From: DASQDN01 sp035630195
GTDB lineage: Bacteria > Acidobacteriota > Terriglobia > Bryobacterales > Bryobacteraceae
Direction of reading: 5' to 3'
Assembly: GCA_035630195.1 (NCBI GenBank)
Contig: DASQLD010000632.1
Coordinates: forward strand, 1 to 10,089
Length of the DNA: 10,089 bases
The translations under genes were made by a program, and so were the position numbers. Shown piece by piece: positions 1 to 6,896 of the stretch (its first letter is position 1; each line of letters opens with the position of its first letter). Below the pieces are notes generated by a model that ran no database searches, was not told the DNA's origin, and saw only the letters and a program-made list of their open reading frames with translations.

Positions 1-68
1 GAGAGGATTCGAACCTCTGACCTTTTGCTCCGGAGGCAAACGCTCTATCCGGACTGAGCTACGGGCGC
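1..68 (-). tRNA. tRNA-Arg (anticodon CCG), 3' end cut off by the window edge
   Basis: Read on the minus strand, the sequence folds as a canonical tRNA. The acceptor 5' strand is GCGCCCG (68-62), followed by U8/A9. The D stem pairs GCUC (59-56) with GAGC (45-42). The anticodon stem pairs UUUGC (40-36) with GCAAA (28-24) around the seven-base loop CUCCGGA. A five-base variable loop follows, then a T stem AGAGG/CCUCU closing the loop UUCGAAU. The loop places the anticodon CCG at 33-31, which reads the arginine codon CGG. Only the first base of the 3' acceptor strand lies inside the window, so the rest of the acceptor, the discriminator base and any encoded CCA cannot be seen. The gene lies downstream of the broken permease on the same strand. 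Confidence 0.97.
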
Positions 69-85
69 GTTCCGGCAGTGGTCCT

Positions 86-114
86 ATTGTAGCAGCACAA
101 GCTTCAACTTTAAT
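86..114 (-). promoter_or_regulatory. Candidate promoter of the tRNA-Arg gene
   Basis: On the minus strand a -10-like TACAAT (91-86, 5 of 6 consensus bases) is preceded 17 bases upstream by a weak -35-like ATTAAA (114-109, 3 of 6). Transcription would begin near 79, about ten bases before the mature tRNA 5' end at 68. The -35 element overlaps the stop codon of the permease pseudogene (110-112), so the tRNA would have its own promoter or be read through from upstream. This is inferred from motif and spacing only. Confidence 0.35.
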
Positions 115-2116
115 CGCTCATCAGGAATATATAGGGGCGAACATCATCCTCCGGCGTGAACTCCCAGTAGCGAAGCAGGATCTGATACACGAGCATACCG
201 GTTTCCCCCTCGCCGAGCAGGAGGAACTTTAATTGTTGGGCAACCATGTCCCGCCGTGTGAGGCCAAGGAAGATTGCGATCGGATCGATCAATTCACTGA
301 CATAAGCAATCGTATTCGCAATTGCGATTGCTCCGGAAACCCGGAGCACATAGTCGTCTCCCTCCCGTTTCAGATCGATCTGTAATGGCGCCAGAAACTC
401 GCTCCGATTATCAACAAGCGCGGCGTGAACGAATGCCAGTGGTCCAGAAACCTTGTAGTGTGTTTGGATCTCCCTCTTCTTGTTCGCTCGAGCGGACGGT
501 GAGTCGGTTCGGATCGGGATCAGGTGCACCTTCTTATTTATGATGGCGACCCATAATTCACGTGACTCTTCATCGCAGAAACCAAGTTCAGAAACGCGTA
601 ACTCTGTTGCGCGGACGTAGCGGCTTATGCCGCTGACCACTACGGTAGCGATGATGAAGATACTGGCGATAATCAAACCGTCGGGCCGGTCAATGATGTT
701 TTCCACGACAGTGAACGCGAACACTGCTGCCACAAGCCAGCAATAGACGGATAGGATATGCCTTTTCTCCCGCCAAAGAGCGATGGCCGCAGCCAGCCCG
801 GCGCACAACATCAACACCAGAACACCGGTAGCATACGCTCCCGCTTGCGCTTCGACGTCCGCTCGGAATACGATTGTCACTCCTAGGCAAATACCGAACA
901 AGATGAGGACGAGTGGCCTCGGGAAGGCTGACCAGAGAGGGGCCATGCCGAACCGCGGCAGGTAGCGCGGAATCAGGTGTAAAAGACCAGCCATCGCCGA
1001 AGCCCCTGCAAACCACAAAATGAGGATGGTCGACATGTCGTACAGCGTGCCGAAGACAGCCCCAAAGAACTGATGCGCAAGATAGGCGATTGAGCGGCCA
1101 CTTGCCTTTCCACCTTTTTGATAGGCGCTTTCGGTATGAGCAGTGTGGTTACAAAGCTCGATACAAGCAGCAGGCAACTCATGATGATTGCTGCTGCCGC
1201 CAGGAGTTTGCGTGTGTTCTTAATTCTTCCGTGAGGGACTGCGTCGGTCTCAGTTAGCTGATCATCCCCCTTGATCAGCGGCATAACCGAGACACCGGTC
1301 TCGAACCCGCTCAATCCAAGGGCAAGCCGCGGAAATATTAGCGCGCTCGCCAGCATGATTCCTGTCCAGTCTCCCCCTCGCAACTGCAGGGCCGACTCCC
1401 AATTGCCCAGCAGAGTCGGGTGTTGCATCACCTCCATCAGGCATCGGCCAAGCACAATCACGTTCAGAAGAATGTAGGGAACCGAAACGAGCGTCGCAAG
1501 ACCGATGGCCTCCTTGAATCCTTTTAGGAAGACGATAGCGAGCAGTGCGAGCAATACGGACGTGATCAGGATGCGGTGTTCCCCCAGGTAAGGATGCAGA
1601 AACGGATTCTCGATGGCGTGTTGGGCTGCGTCGGCTGATGACAGCGTCACGTAATCACGAAGTCTGTCGCAGCGAATCCGAGTAAAACAAGTACCAGCAA
1701 TTTCCCTTGCCAGCCGCTTAGAAGATTTTCAAGGAGTGCAATCGATCCTTGTCCCACATAAGATCGTCCGGCAACCTGCGCGTAAACAGGGAGTGCGCAG
1801 AACAACGTCACCAGCACTAAAATTAGGTCGCACATGGCGACAGAATCCCTGCAGCCAGCAAAGCGATCCCTGGTTGGTATCCCAAAGTTGAGAAGTAGTC
1901 GACGCCGGTCAACCAAAGAACCAGATACCACGGCTGGGTATGCTTGTGTTCTTCGTGTTCATCAAGGCGTTGCCCGTGGAACAACCAGCGCCGAAGGCCG
2001 GCTTCATGCGATTTACGCTCTCGATAGGGGAGCAGAGGAACAAAGGCGCCCGTACCTGTGGCTGATTTTGTTTGGCCCGAGTTGGTATCGTCCATCTTCA
2101 GACCATCAGACGACAT
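110..2116 (-). pseudogene. APC-superfamily amino acid permease-like transporter, broken by three single-base losses
   Basis: Four overlapping open frames on the minus strand (2116-1823, 1931-1647, 1650-973, 1177-110) join into one continuous protein of about 669 residues. Its start is the ATG at 2116, its stop is at 110-112. The joined product has a hydrophilic N-terminus, a conserved stretch VDYFSTLGYQPG before the first helix, about a dozen hydrophobic helices, and a soluble C-terminal region of about 170 residues, the layout of long APC-type permeases. The joins are near 1826 (...SPCAT to LILVLV), 1650 (FVIT to TLSSADA) and 1125 (LLIPKA to YQKGG). Each is explained by one missing base, so after three losses the original frame returns. 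No other internal stop is seen, which suggests recent decay. None of the break points is a long homopolymer, but assembly error is not excluded. The substrate is unknown. The start overlaps the upstream isomerase gene by 11 bases. Confidence 0.88.
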
Positions 2117-2939
2117 CGAATATCTTTAATGTTTCTTCCAGCGATTGCAACGGATCGCGCACAGGCGAGTACTCATGCGACACGAAGCCCTGGAAATTAA
2201 GGTCCGCAATCGCTTTGGCGATGCCCCGATAATTCATCTCTTGAGTGTCGTCCATCTCATGGCGTCCAGGGTTCCCGGCCGTATGAAAGTGTGAAATGTA
2301 CGGGATGTTTTCGCGCATCATCCGAATAATGTCGCCTTCCATGATCTGCACGTGATACATGTCGTAGAGTATGGTGACGCGCGCCGAGTCGACGCGCTTG
2401 CACATCTCGACACCGTATGCCATGTGGTCGAAATCGTAGTCCTTGTGATTGACTTTACTATTTAGATATTCCACCGCGATCGTAATTTTTTTGTCTTCGA
2501 GATGTGACTTGATTTTGTTTAAGAAGGTGACGCAATTATCTATGCCTTTACGGGCATCCTGTCCTCTGCGCTCCCCCGTGAGCCCGATCATATTCGGAGC
2601 GCCGGCCTCAGCGCACTGGTCGATGATCTGGTGCGCGATTGCTTCGAACTTCGGGTGATTTTCGACTTTGTTGAAGCCTTCGGGAATCGTGCCGCAGCCC
2701 GGAACCATCGTGGGAATTAGACCGTATTTCTTGAGCAACGGCCAATCCTTCGGTCCGATCAAGTCGAGCCCGTAAACACCCAGCCGCTGCGCATGACGAC
2801 ATCGTTCTTCAAGCGGCATCTGCCGTCCAAAAACACTATTGCAGAGCGCCTGTTTCAATTTACCTTTCCGGTACGCTGGTTTCGCATCCTGAGCAAAGGC
2901 TGGCGCCGCGAGGGTCGGCAAGAATAGTCGCCTGGTCAT
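2106..2939 (-). CDS. Exported TIM-barrel protein, xylose isomerase-like / hydroxypyruvate isomerase family
   Basis: The 277-residue product has the order of conserved acidic and histidine residues expected of the xylose-isomerase-like TIM-barrel superfamily: Glu157 in AVEYLN, Asp193 in LYDMYH, His217/His219 in SHFHTAGNPGRHE and Glu256 in SHEYSP. These positions match divalent-metal ligands of hydroxypyruvate isomerase (Hyi)-type enzymes, with His in place of the usual Gln after the Ile-x-His strand. An aldose-ketose isomerase or epimerase on a small sugar acid is therefore likely, but the substrate cannot be read from sequence. The N-terminus MTRRLFLPTLAAPAFAQ looks like a short Tat signal, suggesting export. 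The ATG at 2939 is preferred over an upstream in-frame one at 3032 because it puts the twin arginine at residues 3-4 and the extension looks non-coding. The stop overlaps the permease start, so the pair was likely co-translated. Confidence 0.9.
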   Translation of the reverse strand: MTRRLFLPTLAAPAFAQDAKPAYRKGKLKQALCNSVFGRQMPLEERCRHAQRLGVYGLDLIGPKDWPLLKKYGLIPTMVPGCGTIPEGFNKVENHPKFEAIAHQIIDQCAEAGAPNMIGLTGERRGQDARKGIDNCVTFLNKIKSHLEDKKITIAVEYLNSKVNHKDYDFDHMAYGVEMCKRVDSARVTILYDMYHVQIMEGDIIRMMRENIPYISHFHTAGNPGRHEMDDTQEMNYRGIAKAIADLNFQGFVSHEYSPVRDPLQSLEETLKIFDVV

Positions 2940-2946
2940 AGCGTAT

Positions 2947-2952
2947 ATCGTA
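2947..2952 (-). promoter_or_regulatory. Candidate -10 element just upstream of the TIM-barrel gene
   Basis: On the minus strand TACGAT (2952-2947) ends seven bases before the ATG at 2939. No Shine-Dalgarno sequence is seen in between. A start of transcription about seven bases downstream of this hexamer would fall on the start codon itself, giving a leaderless message. No -35 element at normal spacing is evident, so this is a weak call by motif and position only. Confidence 0.3.
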
Positions 2953-3195
2953 TCTGCAATGGGGTTTGCTCTGTGGATTGACAAGGATGGGTCTGTAGCT
3001 TGGGCGCAAGGTACGCATGAGTACCGGCCCATGGGAGCTGCCGTTGTTTGCTTGACAGACCAGTTCCGCTCGGCAGATTTCCGTTCCAGACGCCGTTGTC
3101 CCTCACGGCTGGATCGCGCATTCGTAGGTCTGTTTGGATCTCTCGAAGAGGTAAATGTCTATCTGCGTAAATCTCGTATAGCAAAACGGCGCTCC

Positions 3196-3216
3196 GTTCG
3201 GATAACGCCTCCGAAC
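3196..3216. repeat. Perfect 7-7-7 inverted repeat upstream of the BON-domain gene
   Basis: GTTCGGA (3196-3202) and TCCGAAC (3210-3216) are exact inverted copies separated by seven bases. The centre lies about 52 bases before the ATG at 3258. The arrangement could be a dimeric repressor or activator site, or a small 5' leader hairpin. There is no run of T after it, so it is not a terminator. It is symmetric, so strand is not informative. Confidence 0.5.
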
Positions 3217-3257
3217 ATCTGAGAAGAAATGCGGCGACAAACCACTACAGGGACAGC

Positions 3258-3677
3258 ATGCATGGTGTTCTAGTTTTCATCGTCCTCGCTGTCTCGGCTT
3301 TCGCGGCCGCACCAAAGCCCGATGCGGCGATTGAGGCAGCAATTCGCGCCAAGTTTGCGAAGTCTAAGATCTCTGCCGACAATTTTCGTGTTTCCGTCAA
3401 ATCGGGGGTTGCGGTTCTCGAAGGTAGAACCGATATTCCTCAGCGGAAGGGCGTCGCCACACGACTCGCTAAGACCGGGGGAGCTCGTGAAGTTGTGAAC
3501 AAAATCCAGGTTGGGGAAGCAGCACGTAAGAAGCTTGTCGATCGTCTCCAAAAGGCGCGCGACACGAAAGTTAATCCGAAAACGCCTGCCCCAACTGCCA
3601 CTGCGGCCATCGCTGCCGCGGCGCCGGCTCCGCAATCAGAACCAACGCAGATTCCTCGTATGCAAATCAAGCGTTGA
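3258..3677 (+). CDS. Secreted BON-domain protein
   Basis: The 139-residue product begins with a signal peptide (hydrophobic residues 4-17, likely cut after the AFAAA stretch). A single BON domain spans about residues 22-85, with the family pattern of an amphipathic helix (IEAAIRAKFAKSK), a strand (FRVSVKSGVAVLEGRT) and a second helix ending in the strand REVVNKIQV. BON domains (OsmY/nodulation type) are thought to bind phospholipid or peptidoglycan surfaces. OsmY carries two, this protein one. The tail from about residue 100 is rich in Ala and Pro and probably disordered. The ATG at 3258 is chosen because AGGGA (3249-3253) precedes it at short spacing and it starts the signal peptide. It ends 16 bases before the esterase gene, so the two may be co-transcribed. 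The exact role is unknown. Confidence 0.88.
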   Translation: MHGVLVFIVLAVSAFAAAPKPDAAIEAAIRAKFAKSKISADNFRVSVKSGVAVLEGRTDIPQRKGVATRLAKTGGAREVVNKIQVGEAARKKLVDRLQKARDTKVNPKTPAPTATAAIAAAAPAPQSEPTQIPRMQIKR

Positions 3678-3679
3678 CG

Positions 3680-3685
3680 TACAAT
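3680..3685 (+). promoter_or_regulatory. Candidate -10 element before the sialate esterase gene
   Basis: TACAAT (5 of 6 consensus bases) lies in the 16-base gap between the BON stop codon and the ATG at 3694, with eight bases between hexamer and start. A transcript from here would begin at or within a base or two of the ATG. A weak GGGCC is the only purine-containing stretch, so no clear Shine-Dalgarno site competes with this reading. No strong -35 was found inside the BON gene end. Confidence 0.3.
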
Positions 3686-3693
3686 TGGGCCGG

Positions 3694-5100
3694 ATGAGAG
3701 TAGTTCTCTTTATCCTCTGCAACCTGCTCTGCAACGCCACCGTTTTCGCGGCCGAGTTTCGCGTCGGCGTGGGTTTAGTCGATCATCAGGTTTTTCAGCG
3801 GAACGCTCAGAACACCACCGATATTAAAATCGGCGGCACGGCGGACGGTCTTTCCGGCAAACAAATCGAAGCGCGCATTCTAGACGGCTCCAAAATACTC
3901 AAGGGTTGGAGTTGGAAGCCAGTTGCAAAGGTCGACTCCGCGACGTGGATCGGGTCTCTGGCATCGGTTCCAACGGGAGGCCCGTACGATATCGAGTTCC
4001 GGTCGCCGGGGGCGACGCCGGTGGTCGTCAAGGATATCCTCGTCGGAGATCTATGGCTTCTCGCCGGTCAGTCGAATATGGAAGGTGTCGGAGACCTCGT
4101 CGACGTTCAGCCTTCTGATCCGCGCGTTCATAGCTTCGATCAGTTGGATCGCTGGCTAGTTGCCAAAGAGCCTCTGCACAACTTGCCCGGTGCAGTCGAC
4201 CGTGTGCACTGGCGTGGAAACAGTCGATTGACCGGTCCAGCTTTGGAGAGGTTCAATGCTGAACGGAAGAAGGGCGCCGGGCTGGGGCTGCCGTTCGCGG
4301 TCGAGATGACAAAACGAACCCGAGTGCCCATCGGATTGATTCCGTGCGCACATGGTGGGGCATCCATGGCGCAGTGGGATCCAGCTCTGAAAGATAGGGG
4401 CGGCGATTCATTGTACGGCGCGACCATCCGCCGGTTTCACGGCGCTGGGGGCAAGGTGGCAGGCGTGCTCTGGTATCAAGGGGAAGCTGAAGCAGGTCTG
4501 ACGGTGGAGCCATTATTTTCCAACAGGTTCGAACAACTCGTGGCTTCGTTTCGCAAGGACTTCAGTGAGCCAGATCTGCCCTTTTACTACGTTCAACTTG
4601 GCCGGCATATCTCGAACGCTAATGTCCGGGAATGGAACGCCATTCAGGAGAGGCAACGGGTCATGGAGCCGAAGCTTGGCAAGTCCGGAGTGGTCGCTGC
4701 CGTCGATCTTCCGCTCGATGACGGTATTCATATAGGAACCCCCGGTCTGAAGCGACTGGGTATCCGATTGGCGAACGTAGCGACCGCGAAGGCCAGGAGT
4801 CCCAACGTCGCTGCAGCGCAGCTACAGGGCTCAACTATCCGGGTCAAGTTTACCAACGTTACGGGTAAACTGCGGTCCGAGGGGCGATCCAGCGGATTCT
4901 CAATCCATACAAAGAGCGGGGAAGTACCCGCGATCTATCGGGTGGACCTCGATGGAGATACGGCTGTTTTGCAGCTCGTCGGCAAGCTTCCTGTAGACGC
5001 CGTTTTGCACTATGGTTTTGGGAAGGATCCCTACTGCAATGTTCGAGACGACGCCGATATGGCGGTTCTGGTTTTCGGTCCTCTGCCGATTCAGCAATAA
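3694..5100 (+). CDS. Secreted sialate O-acetylesterase-type SGNH hydrolase (SASA family)
   Basis: The 468-residue product starts with a signal peptide (about residues 1-20, cut near VFAA-E). An N-terminal beta-rich region (25-115) leads into the esterase fold. Three family signatures are visible: GQSNMEG with nucleophile Ser127, WYQGE at 260-264, and DDGIH, where Asp343 and His346 complete the catalytic pair. This is the usual order in bacterial sialate O-acetylesterases and related carbohydrate esterases. A C-terminal beta-sandwich fills about 370-468. The family removes acetyl groups from sialic acid or plant/other glycans; the actual substrate here is inference, and no sialic acid or xylan genes are nearby. 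The ATG at 3694 is preferred over a frame open from 3511, because the upstream 61 residues are basic, lack a signal peptide and overlap the BON gene. It acts outside the cytoplasm. Confidence 0.92.
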   Translation: MRVVLFILCNLLCNATVFAAEFRVGVGLVDHQVFQRNAQNTTDIKIGGTADGLSGKQIEARILDGSKILKGWSWKPVAKVDSATWIGSLASVPTGGPYDIEFRSPGATPVVVKDILVGDLWLLAGQSNMEGVGDLVDVQPSDPRVHSFDQLDRWLVAKEPLHNLPGAVDRVHWRGNSRLTGPALERFNAERKKGAGLGLPFAVEMTKRTRVPIGLIPCAHGGASMAQWDPALKDRGGDSLYGATIRRFHGAGGKVAGVLWYQGEAEAGLTVEPLFSNRFEQLVASFRKDFSEPDLPFYYVQLGRHISNANVREWNAIQERQRVMEPKLGKSGVVAAVDLPLDDGIHIGTPGLKRLGIRLANVATAKARSPNVAAAQLQGSTIRVKFTNVTGKLRSEGRSSGFSIHTKSGEVPAIYRVDLDGDTAVLQLVGKLPVDAVLHYGFGKDPYCNVRDDADMAVLVFGPLPIQQ

Positions 5101-5114
5101 CGACGGATGGTATT

Positions 5115-5135
5115 ATGAGGGTTTAGAGCCCTCAT
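5115..5135 (+). promoter_or_regulatory. Hairpin enclosing the start codon of the first parvulin gene
   Basis: ATGAGGG (5115-5121) pairs exactly with CCCTCAT (5129-5135). A T-G and a T-A pair extend the stem to nine with a TAG loop. The right arm includes the first two bases of the ATG at 5134, and the left arm contains the only purine-rich ribosome-site candidate (GAGGG, 5117-5121). The left arm also forms a tiny reading frame, ATG AGG GTT TAG. Folding would hide start codon and ribosome site together, as in a translational switch. No T run follows, so it is not a terminator. A TATTAT at 5111-5116 could instead be a -10, in which case the transcript would begin inside the hairpin. Confidence 0.4.
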
Positions 5136-6024
5136 GTGTAAGTGCAGTTTCGCCTTAGCTTTGCTCTCCGTGTGTGCCTGGACCCAGTCCCTCCCTGTTG
5201 ACGACCCCAAAGAGGCAGTAGTGGCCGTCGTTAATGGGAGAAAGATCACACTTTCCGAGTACAAACGAATCCTAGAGGCCCAGGATCCTTCGATGCGAGC
5301 GGTGGCTACTCAGCAGCCGAAGGCGTTTTTGGAGCAATACGCCCTTTTTGAGAACGTTCTTACGGCCGCGGAGAAGGCCGGCTTCGACCAACAAAGCCCG
5401 TTCAAAGAACGGATTGCGGCGTCTCGCAAGCAGATTCTGATCACTGGCTTCATCGACGAAAAGCACAAGAACTTCGTGCTGCCGCCCGAGGAAGCAAAGA
5501 AGTTCTACGACGCCAATCCCGACATGTACCAGCAGGCGATGGTGAGAGTAGTTTTCATCTCCCGCATGACTGAGACTCGTAATGTATCCGACAAGTCGGT
5601 GATTTCGGCTTCAACCCCGGAGGTAATAAAGGAGCGAATCGAGAAGGCCGCCAAGCTCGCCCGTGAGGGAGTGGATTTCGGCAAGGTTGCGCTCGAGTTT
5701 TCCGATGACAAGGCATCTGCTCAGAAAGGTGGCGCCTTTCCGCATCCGATCCGGCCAACCTCGGCCAACGTCCCTGAGAACATTCGAGTGCCGATTCTCG
5801 CGGCCAAAGCGGGGGACATAGTTGGCCCGATCGAGCATGACGCCGGATTCTATATCTTCAAAATCGAATCAAATGGTATCGCCTCCTTCGACCAAGTCAA
5901 GGAGGACATCGTCAAACAGATGAAAGATGCACGTCTGAAGCATTGGCTAGACGAGTTCAAGAAATCCTCGTCTGTCACAGTTTCAAATGAATCGCTGTTG
6001 ACGGAGGCTGCAAAGTCGAAATGA
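5134..6024 (+). CDS. Periplasmic parvulin-type (PpiC/SurA-like) folding factor, first of a tandem pair
   Basis: The 296-residue product has a signal peptide (about 1-18), then a SurA/PrsA-like N-terminal helical region opening with the typical VAVVNGRKIT (31-40). A parvulin-like domain follows at about 137-246, with the strand MVRVVFIS, a helix rich in ERIEKAAKLA, FGKVALEFSDD, GGAF, and the closing strand GFYIFKIES. A C-terminal helix (250-277) returns to the chaperone lobe. These proteins help outer-membrane and secreted proteins fold. The usual active-site histidines are missing: Val/Phe stand where xHILV is normal and Tyr240 stands in the closing G-aromatic-His motif. Chaperoning rather than prolyl isomerisation is therefore likely. 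The ATG at 5134 sits in a hairpin. The gene overlaps the next parvulin by four bases (ATGA). Confidence 0.9.
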   Translation: MCKCSFALALLSVCAWTQSLPVDDPKEAVVAVVNGRKITLSEYKRILEAQDPSMRAVATQQPKAFLEQYALFENVLTAAEKAGFDQQSPFKERIAASRKQILITGFIDEKHKNFVLPPEEAKKFYDANPDMYQQAMVRVVFISRMTETRNVSDKSVISASTPEVIKERIEKAAKLAREGVDFGKVALEFSDDKASAQKGGAFPHPIRPTSANVPENIRVPILAAKAGDIVGPIEHDAGFYIFKIESNGIASFDQVKEDIVKQMKDARLKHWLDEFKKSSSVTVSNESLLTEAAKSK

Positions 6025-6896
6025 TGCGTAAGATACTGGCAATCCTCAGTTTAGCGGTGGGTGTGTGCGCCGCGCAGGAGAAACCCGCCGTCCCGCCGGA
6101 TACGGTTGTGGCCACCATCAATGGCCGTAAGATGACGGCTGAGGAAGTACGAAAAATGGTCTCGCCCCTTCCGAAGCAGGTGCAGCAGGCGTTCGTCAAC
6201 GATCCTCAGCAGTTCCTCCGGGAATACGCATGGTATGAGGTTCAGCAGGAGTTGGCTAACAAGAGCAAGCTGGATAATGAAAGCCCCTACAAGGAACTGC
6301 TAGCCTTTCAGCGCATGATGACGTTGGTGCAGGCCGAGCGCGACGACGTTTACCTGAAAATCGTCGTGACCCCCGAACAGCAACAGAAGCACTACGAGGC
6401 TAACAAAGACAAGTATCGCGAGACTCAGGCTAAATTGATTTACATCCCGTTTGGTGCGAGCGGCACAGAGGATGAGGCCAAGCAGAAGGCGCAAAAGGTT
6501 GTCCAGCAAGCCCGGGGCGGAGTGGATTTCGTAAAGTTGGTGAAAGAATTCTCACAGGATTCAGCCTCCGCCGCCCAGAACGGTGACATGGGTATTCCAA
6601 TTCGCAGTTCTACTACTCAAGTCCCGGAAGCTATGAGGAACGCGATACTTACACTCAAGCCGGGTCAGATAAGCGATCCCCTCCGCCACGAGAACGGTTA
6701 CTACATATTCAGGGCGGAAACGGCAGGCGTCTTACCGTACGAGAAAGTCCGAGACGACATTTATAAGGAGCTGAAGGATCTCGCCTTCGCCCAATGGGAA
6801 AAGAAGACGAAGGCGGACTCCAGCGTCCAGTTCGAAAATGAAGCATTCTTTCAGAGCATCAAACAACAGGCACAAACAAAGCCAGCCGAGAAATAA
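6021..6896 (+). CDS. Periplasmic parvulin-type (PpiC/SurA-like) folding factor, second of a tandem pair
   Basis: The 291-residue product has a clear signal peptide (MMRKILAILSLAVGVCAAQ) and the same architecture as its neighbour. It shows VVATINGRKMT at 29-39, a shared FLREYAWYE and SPYKE helical lobe, a parvulin-like domain at about 136-233 (QAKLIYIPF, VDFVKLVKEFSQD, NGDMG, NGYYIFRA), and a C-terminal helix. Shared landmarks (NGRK, FL-x-x-YA, SP-aromatic-KE, spacing of the domains) show the two are paralogs from a tandem duplication that has diverged widely. As in the first, the two active-site His positions are not His: Ile/Tyr in the first strand and Tyr228 in the closing motif. The start may be either of two adjacent ATGs (6021 or 6024). 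The ATGA overlap implies coupled translation. A periplasmic chaperone role is inferred; the clients are unknown. Confidence 0.9.
   Translation: MMRKILAILSLAVGVCAAQEKPAVPPDTVVATINGRKMTAEEVRKMVSPLPKQVQQAFVNDPQQFLREYAWYEVQQELANKSKLDNESPYKELLAFQRMMTLVQAERDDVYLKIVVTPEQQQKHYEANKDKYRETQAKLIYIPFGASGTEDEAKQKAQKVVQQARGGVDFVKLVKEFSQDSASAAQNGDMGIPIRSSTTQVPEAMRNAILTLKPGQISDPLRHENGYYIFRAETAGVLPYEKVRDDIYKELKDLAFAQWEKKTKADSSVQFENEAFFQSIKQQAQTKPAEK

Larger units (their letters stand above)
2940..3257. other. Divergent intergenic region of 318 bases
   Basis: The region separates the minus-strand isomerase from the plus-strand BON gene, so it should hold promoters for both. It contains a TTGACA hexamer on the plus strand (3052-3057) with no convincing -10 partner at 16-18 bases, a TATAGC hexamer near 3178, and the inverted repeat listed separately. 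Open frames on both strands (for example 2959-3222 plus and 3184-2936 minus) show no recognisable protein signal, no signal peptide and no plausible ribosome site. They are treated as non-coding. No tRNA or other known RNA fold was recognised. Confidence 0.6.

Noticed and set aside
110..2116. Programmed frameshifting as the explanation for the split permease
   Set aside because: Three independent shifts in the same direction, without slippery heptamers at the joins, fit mutation or sequence error better.
2940..3032. 31-residue upstream extension of the TIM-barrel protein
   Set aside because: It would bury the twin-arginine signal MTRRLFL and shows no protein-like pattern.
2959..3222. 87-residue plus-strand frame in the divergent intergenic region
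   Set aside because: No recognisable motif, composition unlike the neighbouring proteins, no ribosome site, and a competing frame on the other strand of similar length.
3511..3693. N-terminal extension of the esterase frame by 61 residues
   Set aside because: It overlaps the BON gene in another frame, is basic and repetitive, and would hide the signal peptide that begins at ATG 3694.
5115..5135. Hairpin as a transcription terminator for the esterase gene
   Set aside because: No T run follows the stem, and the right arm includes the next start codon.
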